Shown here piece by piece: positions 1-5,178 of a stretch of DNA of 5,178 nt. Under the pieces are notes generated by a model. It saw nothing but the letters and a program-made list of their open reading frames with translations, searched no databases and was not told the origin of the DNA. The stretch comes from an uncultured Eubacteriales bacterium (GTDB lineage: Bacteria > Bacillota > Clostridia > Christensenellales > CAG-917), in assembly GCA_900553825.1 (NCBI GenBank), contig USEV01000066.1, positions 1-5,178 of the forward strand. The letters run 5' to 3'. The translations under genes and the position numbers were made by a program. Within the stretch, counting starts at the first letter, position 1, and the number at the start of each line of letters is the position of its first letter.

Positions 1-40
1 AGCCTTATCGTCGGCAGCGTCAGATGTGTATAAGAGACAG
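1..40 (+). other. Nextera read-1 adapter (synthetic, not genomic)
   Basis: Bases 8-21 match the Nextera read-1 primer tail and bases 22-40 match the 19-bp Tn5 mosaic end used in tagmentation kits. Bases 1-7 (AGCCTTA) sit where the i5 index belongs and look like the last seven bases of an eight-base index. The natural insert therefore begins at base 41. This is library sequence left on the contig and should be trimmed before deposition or homology searching. Confidence 0.98.
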
Positions 41-59
41 GAATTATTCTCTTTGCCAT
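41..59 (-). CDS. def: Start of next operon gene, probably peptide deformylase (5' fragment only)
   Basis: An ATG at 59-57 opens a frame reading MAKRII before the insert meets the adapter at base 40. It begins one base after the priA stop codon (TGA, C, ATG). Peptide deformylase removes the formyl group from the initiator methionine of new proteins. It is the usual gene after priA in Firmicutes, and its proteins often start with a short basic-hydrophobic stretch of this kind. Six residues cannot prove the identity, so the call rests mainly on gene order. No clear ribosome binding site precedes it, which fits coupling to priA translation. The gene is cut by the library end, not by mutation. Confidence 0.5.
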
Positions 60-60
60 G

Positions 61-2232
61 TCATATCAGGCTCTGCGGATTTATCTCCGCAAAGCAGCTC
101 CCCTTTTGCGGTTTGTTGGCGAGGGTGAGCGCGAAGACCTCGGGCATCACCTCGTCGAATATCTCGGGTTGCAGGCGCATGAGCACCTGATAGCGCGTGA
201 GCCCGTGCATACGGGTCACGGGCGACTTTGCCGCCCCGAGATACACGAATTTGCCTGTTTTCCGTTGCAAATCCAGTAGCCTGCGGTAGATTTCCCGTGT
301 GGAGTCCACCGCCTGTTGCTCCTCTTCCGCCGCCACCAGCACCCGCACGACCTTGGTGAACGGCGGGAATTTGGTGACCTTGCGCGTGTTGATTTCCTTT
401 TTCCAGAACCCCTCGTAGTCGTATGTCCTGCCGAAGGCAAAGACATAGTGCCGCGGGGCGAATGTCTGCAGGATGACTCTGCCCTTCTTGTCCGCTCTGC
501 CCGCTCTTCCCGCGACCTGCGTGATGAGCTGGAAAGTGCGCTCCGAGGAGCGGTAATCGCTGAAATACAGCGCCGCGTCCGCCTCGAGGATTCCGACGAG
601 AGTCACATTCGGGAAGTCATGCCCTTTTGCTATCATCTGCGTGCCGACCAGCACATCCGCCTCCCCCGCCGCGAACTTGTCAAGAATGCGGAAATAACTG
701 TCCTTGCGCGTGGTGGTGTCGTTGTCCATGCGCAGCGTCCGCACCCCGGGGAAAAGAGCTTTTAGCTCTTCCACCACCTTTTCGGTGCCGATTCTGCCCT
801 GCCTTATGTTCTCTCCGCCGCAGTTCGGGCACTTGGACACGGGGTGATAACGCCTGCCGCAACAATGGCACTTGAGCTCGTTTTCCGTCTTGTGGTATGT
901 CAGCGACACATCACAGTCGGCACACTTCGCCACCCAGCCGCATTCCTTGCACATTATGAAAGAGGCAAATCCGCGTCTGTTGAGGAAGAGGATGACCTGT
1001 TCCTTGCGTTCAAGCGCCGCCCTGATGCCGTCCGCAAGCGCCGCCGAAAAGAGCGAACGGTTGCCGTAACGGAACTCCTGCACCATGTCGACAATCTCCA
1101 TCTCGGGCAAGGCGTATGCCGCGATGCGCTTCCTGAGGGTGAGCAGCTTGTATCTCCCCTCGACGGCGTTGAGATAGCTCTCCATGTCGGGAGTGGCGGA
1201 GCCCAGCACGAGCGCCGCGTCGCAGTCCTTAGCGCGCATGAGCGCCACTTCCTTGGTGTCGTAACGGGGGTTGGATTCGCTTATGTAACTCGAATCGTGC
1301 TCCTCGTCCATGATGATGACGCCGATGTTTTCCAGGGGCGCAAAAACTGCGGAACGGGGTCCGATTGCGATTTTCGCCTCGCCGTCGCGCAGGCGTTTCC
1401 ACTCGTCGTAACGCTCGCCCGCACTCAGCCCGGAGTGCAGAAGAGCCACTTTATCCCCGAATCTCGCGCGGAAAATCCCCAGTATCTGCGGAGTGAGCGA
1501 AATTTCCGGCACCATCATTATTGCCGTCTTTCCGAGCGAAAGCATACGCTCGATGACGGACATATAAACTTCCGTCTTGCCGCTCCCCGTCACTCCGTGC
1601 AGGAGGAACACTCCTTTCCCGGTGCTTATCGCTTCGACAGCTTCTTTCTGGTCGGGAGTGAGCGTGACGCTCTTTCTGTTGCCGGAGAGGGTCTTCAACG
1701 GCGTCCGAGTTTCGCGCACCCGCGTCTCCTTGACGAAACCCCTTTCGCGCAGCGCGCTCACCGCTCCCGCACCGAACATATCGTTGAGTGCGGTCAGCAG
1801 TTCGCCGCCGTTTTGTGCCATGTACGCGAGCGCCGCCTTTTGCTTGGGCGCGCGCTTCAGCGCCTCCGTCATTTCCTCCGTCGGAATGTCGTCGCGGGGC
1901 TCGAGGAAAATCCTCTTCAACTCCGGGTCGCGCTCCTCGCGGAGTTTTGCGGGGACGAAAAGCCGCAGCACATCTATGTGCCGCAGATTGTATTTTGCCC
2001 GCATCTGCTCCATGAGCCGCAACTGGTCCTCGCGGAGCGGAGAATCGAGATATTTTGCTTGTTTGAGAGAGGGAAAATCAGATTTTTCCTTTTTGCCGAC
2101 AACAAAACCGACGGTGTGACGGTGAGCAAAATCCACCGCGACACGGCTACCCGTCGGCATATCTTCCCCCTCGTAGTCGAAAGGACGGTCAATTTCCGCC
2201 GTGGAGATGTCGACTATGACTTCAAGCACCAT
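61..2232 (-). CDS. priA: Primosomal protein N' (PriA), replication-restart 3'-5' DNA helicase
   Basis: PriA recognises abandoned replication forks and D-loops, remodels them using ATP, and starts reloading of the replicative helicase. The 723-residue product is complete and close to the family length. An N-terminal DNA-binding domain begins VIVDISTAEIDRPFDY. The helicase core has Walker A GVTGSGKT (about 213-220), the PriA-type Walker B DEEH (309-312), GSATP (344-348), GTQMIAKGHDFP (530-541) and QVAGRAGR (572-579). Four Cys pairs (428/431, 437/440, 455/458, 468/471) form the two-zinc module, with an extra Cys at 457. I chose the ATG at 2232 because family members begin just before this VIVD segment. 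Upstream in-frame starts (ATG 2262, TTG 2268) would add 10-12 unrelated residues lying inside coaBC. The chosen start overlaps the coaBC end by 11 nt and has no strong Shine-Dalgarno sequence, suggesting translational coupling. The gene ends in TGA one base before the next ATG. Confidence 0.97.
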   Translation of the reverse strand: MVLEVIVDISTAEIDRPFDYEGEDMPTGSRVAVDFAHRHTVGFVVGKKEKSDFPSLKQAKYLDSPLREDQLRLMEQMRAKYNLRHIDVLRLFVPAKLREERDPELKRIFLEPRDDIPTEEMTEALKRAPKQKAALAYMAQNGGELLTALNDMFGAGAVSALRERGFVKETRVRETRTPLKTLSGNRKSVTLTPDQKEAVEAISTGKGVFLLHGVTGSGKTEVYMSVIERMLSLGKTAIMMVPEISLTPQILGIFRARFGDKVALLHSGLSAGERYDEWKRLRDGEAKIAIGPRSAVFAPLENIGVIIMDEEHDSSYISESNPRYDTKEVALMRAKDCDAALVLGSATPDMESYLNAVEGRYKLLTLRKRIAAYALPEMEIVDMVQEFRYGNRSLFSAALADGIRAALERKEQVILFLNRRGFASFIMCKECGWVAKCADCDVSLTYHKTENELKCHCCGRRYHPVSKCPNCGGENIRQGRIGTEKVVEELKALFPGVRTLRMDNDTTTRKDSYFRILDKFAAGEADVLVGTQMIAKGHDFPNVTLVGILEADAALYFSDYRSSERTFQLITQVAGRAGRADKKGRVILQTFAPRHYVFAFGRTYDYEGFWKKEINTRKVTKFPPFTKVVRVLVAAEEEQQAVDSTREIYRRLLDLQRKTGKFVYLGAAKSPVTRMHGLTRYQVLMRLQPEIFDEVMPEVFALTLANKPQKGSCFAEINPQSLI

Positions 2233-3415
2233 AGCTTTCAAGGATGGCGTCGAAGATGACATCCGCAAGCTCGCGTTTGGTCATCAGCCCGCACTCGCGC
2301 ACGCTCCCGTCGGGGAACACGAGCGAGGCGATGTTGGTGTCTGAATTGAAGCCCGCACCTTTCATCGTCACATCGTTTGCGACAGCCAGGTCGGCGTGCT
2401 TGGACGCGAGCTTGGCTTTCGCATGAGCAATGAGCTCCTCCGTTTCGGCGGCAAAAACGACGAGTTTTTTGTCGCCTTTACGCTCCCCGACCGCCTTTGC
2501 GATGTCGGGATTCTTGACAAGTTTCAGCGTCAGTTCCGCACTCTTTATCTTGTTCCTGTAGGTTGTTGCGGGACGGTAATCCGCAGGCGCCGCCGCCATG
2601 ACGACGATGTCAGCCGACGGAAGCTCATCGAGCACCGCGTCCATCATCTCTCCGGTGCTCTTCACCGTCACCGTCTTTGCCACGCACTCGGGCACGGGCA
2701 CGCTCATGTTCGCGTGCACCAGCACGACCTTCGCGCCGCGTTCCGCCGCGGCATGCACGAGCGCGGTGCCCATCTTGCCGCTGGAATGGTTGGTAATGAC
2801 GCGCACGCCGTCGATGCATTCCTCCGTGCCGCCTGCCGTAATCAGCACCGTCTTGTCGGCAAGGTCCTGCTTTGGGGTGAGGATATCCACAATCCTCTCC
2901 ACGATGTCGACGGGCTCCGCCATCTTGCCTCTGCCCGTGTCGCCGCAGGCGAGCCTGCCCACGGTCGGGTCGACGACAACCGTGCCCGCGTCCTCCAGCG
3001 CCTTGATGTTGGCACGCGTCACCTTGTCGTCGTACATCGCGGTGTTCATCGCGGGGGCAATCATTCTCACGCCCTTTGTCGCAAGCCATGTCGTGGTCAG
3101 CATATCGTCGGCAATCCCCTGCGCGAACTTGGCAATGACATTCGCCGTTGCGGGTGCGACGACGAGGATGTCCGCTTTTTTTGCAAGCGAAACATGGCGC
3201 ACATCGTGCTCCTCGCGCGGCTCGAACATCCCGCACACCACCTTGTTGCCCGAAAGCGTTTCAAAGGTGAGCGGCGTGACAAACTCCTCGGCATTGCGGG
3301 TCATGATCACATCCACATTGGCGCCGAGTTTCCTGAGCCGCGAGACGATTTCGCAACTCTTGTAAGCGGCAATCCCGCCGCTCACTCCGAGCACAACATT
3401 CTTGCCGTAAAGCAT
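2222..3415 (-). CDS. coaBC: Bifunctional phosphopantothenoylcysteine decarboxylase / phosphopantothenate-cysteine ligase (CoaBC, Dfp)
   Basis: The enzyme makes 4'-phosphopantetheine for coenzyme A in two steps: the CoaB half joins cysteine to 4'-phosphopantothenate using CTP, and the FMN-dependent CoaC half decarboxylates the product. The 397 residues give both halves intact. CoaC (about 1-180) starts with the flavin-binding GVSGGIAAYK and has the catalytic His in HVSLAKKAD (H74), APATAN, PAMNTAMY (N124) and the active-site Cys in LACGDTG (C157). These match E. coli H75, N125 and C158 with a one-residue shift. CoaB (about 186-397) has ITAGGTEECIDGVRVITNHSSGKMG-type start residues with N209, then AAAPADYRP, K289, KNPDI, FAAETE and ANDV. 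The usual IDPVR motif reads IDGVR here, and the preceding Pro is Cys; this is a small deviation and not a sign of inactivation. The ATG overlaps the rpoZ stop by one base (TGATG) and has no clear ribosome binding site of its own. Confidence 0.98.
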   Translation of the reverse strand: MLYGKNVVLGVSGGIAAYKSCEIVSRLRKLGANVDVIMTRNAEEFVTPLTFETLSGNKVVCGMFEPREEHDVRHVSLAKKADILVVAPATANVIAKFAQGIADDMLTTTWLATKGVRMIAPAMNTAMYDDKVTRANIKALEDAGTVVVDPTVGRLACGDTGRGKMAEPVDIVERIVDILTPKQDLADKTVLITAGGTEECIDGVRVITNHSSGKMGTALVHAAAERGAKVVLVHANMSVPVPECVAKTVTVKSTGEMMDAVLDELPSADIVVMAAAPADYRPATTYRNKIKSAELTLKLVKNPDIAKAVGERKGDKKLVVFAAETEELIAHAKAKLASKHADLAVANDVTMKGAGFNSDTNIASLVFPDGSVRECGLMTKRELADVIFDAILESYGA

Positions 3416-3609
3416 CAGTCGCGCACGATTTTGACCTTGCCTTCGTAGATTTCCTTGCAGGCAAGCGTGACGGGCTTTTCGCCGCTCTTTTCGAGGTAAG
3501 CGCTGTCACTGGTCAGAAGCTCGCGGGTGCGTTTTGCAACGGCGCAGGTCAGCGCGTAGCGGCATTCCGCTTTCTTGATGAGTTTGTCGATTGGGGGGTC
3601 AATCATCAT
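3415..3609 (-). CDS. rpoZ: DNA-directed RNA polymerase omega subunit
   Basis: Omega is the small subunit that wraps the C-terminal region of beta-prime, helping RNA polymerase assembly and stability. The 64-residue product is short, as usual in Firmicutes. It shows the family pattern: PPIDKLIKKAECRYALTCAV near the N-terminus, the conserved AKRTREL helix (about 25-31), and the C-terminal KPVTLACKEIYEGKV (45-59), equivalent to the usual KPVTxAxxEIxxGKI. Two adjacent ATGs (3609 and 3606) could start it. The first is preferred because a strong GGAGG lies 8 nt upstream. It follows gmk after 22 nt and its TGA shares a base with the coaBC start, so the two are probably coupled. Position between gmk and coaBC is the conserved Firmicutes arrangement and supports the call for so short a protein. 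Confidence 0.95.
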   Translation of the reverse strand: MMIDPPIDKLIKKAECRYALTCAVAKRTRELLTSDSAYLEKSGEKPVTLACKEIYEGKVKIVRD

Positions 3610-3617
3610 AGTCGGTT

Positions 3618-3622
3618 CCTCC
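3618..3622 (-). promoter_or_regulatory. Ribosome binding site of rpoZ
   Basis: The minus strand reads CGGAGGAACCGACT before the ATG. GGAGG is a near-perfect Shine-Dalgarno core, 8 nt from the first ATG (3609) and 11 nt from the second (3606), so it favours the first. It is the strongest ribosome binding site in the window and lies in the only real spacer between genes of the operon. Confidence 0.85.
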
Positions 3623-3631
3623 GAATGAGTC

Positions 3632-4213
3632 TTATTTGGCGCCGCGGTCGGTGCGCAGGTGCTCGCTCCTTATTATGCCGACGATTTCCTCGGCGCAGGT
3701 GCGCGCAACGGCGTTGACCACCACATAGTCGTATGACGGAATTTCCTTGCTCTCGCTGTCGATTTCGTTGAGCCTGCGTTCCAGGCTTTCGGGGCTTTCC
3801 GAACCCCTGCCCACCAGACGCGCCTTGAGCGCTTCCATCGAGGGCGGCCTCACGAATATCGTCACGCAGTCGGGGTAAAGCTTCTTGATGTTCTTTGCGC
3901 CCACGACATTGAGCTCGAGCAATATGTCCACACCCGCCGCGATGGGGGTGTCGATTTCACTTTTCAAAGTGCCGTAATAGTTGGTGAAAGTGCGCGTGTA
4001 CTCAATGAACGCGCCCTCGTCTATCTTGCGTTCGAACTCCTCTTCCGAGAGGAAATAGTAGTTCACGCCGTCTTCCTCGCCCGCTCTCGGCGCGCGCGTC
4101 GTGCAGCTCACCGAAAACTTGAGCCCCGGGAGCTCGTTCAGCACCATCTGTATGACGGTGCCCTTCCCCACTCCGCTGAAACCGGATATGACAATGAGCA
4201 ATCCCTTTTCCAT
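3632..4213 (-). CDS. gmk: Guanylate kinase
   Basis: Gmk phosphorylates GMP to GDP with ATP, supplying GTP, dGTP and (p)ppGpp precursors in the cytoplasm. The 193-residue product has the P-loop GFSGVGKGT (about 11-19), the GMP-binding segment TTRAPRAGE (38-46), the GMP-closing YYGT (79-82), and the lid and adenine-binding region RPPSMEALKARLVGRGSES (about 122-140), followed by YDYVVVN. Length is normal. The P-loop has Phe where most homologues have Pro (GPSG), and the usual DVQGA-like strand reads NVVGA; both are conservative enough to leave activity likely. The start at ATG 4213 is chosen because GGAG lies 5 nt upstream. A GTG at 4219, overlapping the yicC stop as GTGA, would add two residues but puts that GGAG at the start codon itself. 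The gene ends in TAA, 22 nt before rpoZ. Confidence 0.97.
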   Translation of the reverse strand: MEKGLLIVISGFSGVGKGTVIQMVLNELPGLKFSVSCTTRAPRAGEEDGVNYYFLSEEEFERKIDEGAFIEYTRTFTNYYGTLKSEIDTPIAAGVDILLELNVVGAKNIKKLYPDCVTIFVRPPSMEALKARLVGRGSESPESLERRLNEIDSESKEIPSYDYVVVNAVARTCAEEIVGIIRSEHLRTDRGAK

Positions 4214-4215
4214 GT

Positions 4216-5091
4216 TCACTCCACATTCTGCGCCTGTTCGCGGATTTTCTCAATCTCGCCTTTCAGGGCGAGCACACACTCCGTGATGCGCAGGTCGTTG
4301 GCTTTGGAGCCTATGGTGTTGGTCTCGCGGTTCATCTCCTGCACGAGGAAATCGAGCTTCCTGCCCACGGGGTCGCCGTCGGAAAGCAACGCACGCATGT
4401 TTTCGATGTGCGCGCCGAGCCTGGAAATCTCCTCGTCGATGGCGCAACGGTCGGCAAAAAGCGCGACTTCTGTCGCCACGCGCGACATATCCGCAACGCT
4501 CTCGCCGAGCAGCTCCTTTATCCTTGCCGTCAGCTTTTCGCGGTAATCGGCGACGACTTCGGGCGCCAGTGCGGTTATGCGGTCGAGGTACGCACGCATG
4601 GAATCGAGCTTGGACGAGATGTCCGCCCTGAGGCTTTCGCCCTCCCTTTTGCGCATGGCGACAAGCCCGTCGAGGGCTGTGTCGAGCGCGTTTGCAAACA
4701 GTCTGCCGAGCTCCTCCTCGTCCGTCTCCGCGGCGGCGGCGGACAGGATGTCCGCATTGCGCACCAGGTCGGACACCGAAAGGTCGCATTCCACCCCGGC
4801 GGCGTCCGCAACCTCGCGCGCGGCGGCGGCGAACTTTGCCGCAAGCTCCTTGTCCACGCGGTATTCCGTCAACGCACCGCTTTCGCAGTCATAGCCGACA
4901 AAGACATCGATGTGCCCTCTGGCCACTTTCCCCGCAACGGTTTTCTTTGCGGAATCTTCCAGGAAGAGGAAGCCTTTGGGCATCTTCATGCTCCAGTCGA
5001 AAAACTTGTGGTTGACGGTTTTGAGCTCCACGGTGACGGTCTTGCCGTTTGCGGCGGCAGTCCCCTTTCCGTAGCCGGTCATACTGTGCAT
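4216..5091 (-). CDS. yicC: YicC/YloC family endoribonuclease
   Basis: The YicC/YloC family comprises widespread bacterial proteins with reported endoribonuclease activity: B. subtilis YloC cleaves RNA, and E. coli YicC affects turnover of the small RNA RyhB. The 291-residue product is full length. The N-terminal YicC domain opens with the signature SMTGYGKG, then VELKTVNHKFFDWSMKMP and a conserved ARGHIDVFV. The C-terminal DUF1732 domain carries EVALFADRCAIDEEISRL (about 208-225), the near-invariant DPVGRKLDFLVQEMNRETNTIGSK (240-263) and the terminal LKGEIEKIREQAQNVE. The middle is Ala/Glu-rich and probably helical. The ATG at 5091 is preferred to the one at 5082 because GAGG lies 9 nt upstream. 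It is the first gene of the visible operon, and its stop lies 2 nt before gmk. Its physiological RNA targets cannot be inferred from sequence. Confidence 0.95.
   Translation of the reverse strand: MHSMTGYGKGTAAANGKTVTVELKTVNHKFFDWSMKMPKGFLFLEDSAKKTVAGKVARGHIDVFVGYDCESGALTEYRVDKELAAKFAAAAREVADAAGVECDLSVSDLVRNADILSAAAAETDEEELGRLFANALDTALDGLVAMRKREGESLRADISSKLDSMRAYLDRITALAPEVVADYREKLTARIKELLGESVADMSRVATEVALFADRCAIDEEISRLGAHIENMRALLSDGDPVGRKLDFLVQEMNRETNTIGSKANDLRITECVLALKGEIEKIREQAQNVE
4219..4222 (-). promoter_or_regulatory. Ribosome binding site of gmk (decides the start)
   Basis: The minus strand reads GTGGAGTGAACATG. GGAG lies 5 nt before the ATG at 4213 and overlaps the last codons of yicC. 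This supports ATG 4213 over the GTG at 4219, which begins at the last G of the GGAG. Ribosomes ending yicC at the TGA between them could also re-initiate here. Confidence 0.65.
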
Positions 5092-5100
5092 ATACGCGCG

Positions 5101-5104
5101 CCTC
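5101..5104 (-). promoter_or_regulatory. Ribosome binding site of yicC
   Basis: The minus strand reads CACCGAGGCGCGCGTATATG. GAGG sits 9 nt before the ATG at 5091, a normal distance, against 18 nt for the next in-frame ATG at 5082. It is a modest four-base match. Confidence 0.55.
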
Positions 5105-5120
5105 GGTGATTATTTTAATA

Positions 5121-5126
5121 AGTATA
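5121..5126 (-). promoter_or_regulatory. Possible -10 promoter element before yicC
   Basis: Minus-strand TATACT matches the TATAAT consensus at five of six bases. It lies in a short AT-rich stretch (5105-5130) that stands out from the GC-rich coding DNA. A start point about 7 nt downstream would give a leader of roughly 20-25 nt containing the GAGG site. The matching -35 box would lie beyond the insert end, inside the adapter, so it cannot be checked. AT-rich spacers contain such hexamers by chance, so this is only a candidate. Confidence 0.3.
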
Positions 5127-5130
5127 TCAA

Positions 5131-5178
5131 CTGTCTCTTATACACATCTCCGAGCCCACGAGACGTAGAGGAATCTCG
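5131..5178 (-). other. Nextera read-2/P7 adapter with i7 index (synthetic, not genomic)
   Basis: Bases 5131-5149 are the Tn5 mosaic end in inverted orientation to the one at 22-40. Bases 5150-5164 complete the read-2 tail, 5165-5172 (GTAGAGGA) are the i7 index position, and 5173-5178 (ATCTCG) begin the P7 flow-cell sequence. The natural insert ends at base 5130. The paired inverted 19-mers could be mistaken for transposon ends but come from library preparation. Confidence 0.98.

Noticed and set aside
58..279. 73-codon open frame on the plus strand starting in the left end
   Set aside because: It lies opposite the C-terminal coding part of priA and shows no domain or ribosome binding site.
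844..2259. 471-codon open frame on the plus strand opposite priA
   Set aside because: It is exactly in register with priA codons on the other strand. It stays open because priA rarely uses TTA, CTA or TCA codons in GC-rich DNA. The predicted protein is rich in Arg and His with no recognisable domain, while the minus strand encodes an unmistakable helicase.
2233..2268. N-terminal extension of PriA from TTG 2268 or ATG 2262
   Set aside because: The added residues (MRMSSSTPSLKA from the TTG) do not match the PriA family, lie wholly within coaBC and have no ribosome binding site. The ATG at 2232 gives the normal N-terminus.
2396..3448. 350-codon open frame on the plus strand opposite coaBC
   Set aside because: It has the same codon-register relation to coaBC, giving a His/Arg-rich product with no domain. 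CoaBC on the minus strand is intact throughout.
4408..5109. 233-codon open frame on the plus strand opposite yicC
   Set aside because: It is again a codon-register shadow of a GC-rich gene, with no recognisable product.
22..5149. 19-bp inverted repeats at the two ends resembling transposon termini
   Set aside because: They are Tn5 mosaic ends joined to Nextera primer tails and index bases. No transposase or cargo lies between them, only a conserved housekeeping operon.

Overview
This is a 5.1 kb piece of bacterial chromosome carrying one compact operon on the minus strand. Synthetic sequencing adapter lies at both ends. Bases 1-40 and 5131-5178 match Illumina Nextera/Tn5 tagmentation adapters, including the 19-bp mosaic ends and index bases. 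Only bases 41-5130 are biological, and the window ends are library cut points rather than natural boundaries.

Read along the minus strand (right to left), the genes are yicC/yloC (endoribonuclease-family protein), gmk (guanylate kinase), rpoZ (RNA polymerase omega), coaBC (bifunctional coenzyme A biosynthesis), priA (primosomal helicase) and the first six codons of a sixth gene, most likely def (peptide deformylase). This is the conserved Firmicutes housekeeping order yloC-(remA)-gmk-rpoZ-coaBC-priA-def-fmt, but without the small remA gene often found between yloC and gmk. The gene order, the short omega subunit, GGAGG-type ribosome binding sites and GC-rich coding sequence suggest an uncultured member of the Clostridia or a related Firmicutes class. 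Genus cannot be judged from the sequence alone.

The genes are almost seamless: yicC to gmk 2 nt, gmk to rpoZ 22 nt, rpoZ to coaBC 1-nt overlap, coaBC to priA 11-nt overlap, priA to def 1 nt. The first three genes have visible Shine-Dalgarno sequences. The last three have none that is convincing, so translational coupling is the likely way they are initiated. A short AT-rich leader before yicC (5105-5130) may hold part of the operon promoter. No terminator, RNA gene, CRISPR array, mobile element or natural repeat was seen, and no gene-free stretch exceeds 100 bases.

Functionally the operon groups RNA turnover (YicC), GMP phosphorylation (Gmk), transcription (omega), CoA supply (CoaBC), replication restart (PriA) and N-terminal protein processing (Def). 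All five complete genes look intact, with their main catalytic motifs present. I found no sign of an undescribed system; the observations worth a second look concern library artefacts, start sites and small motif deviations.
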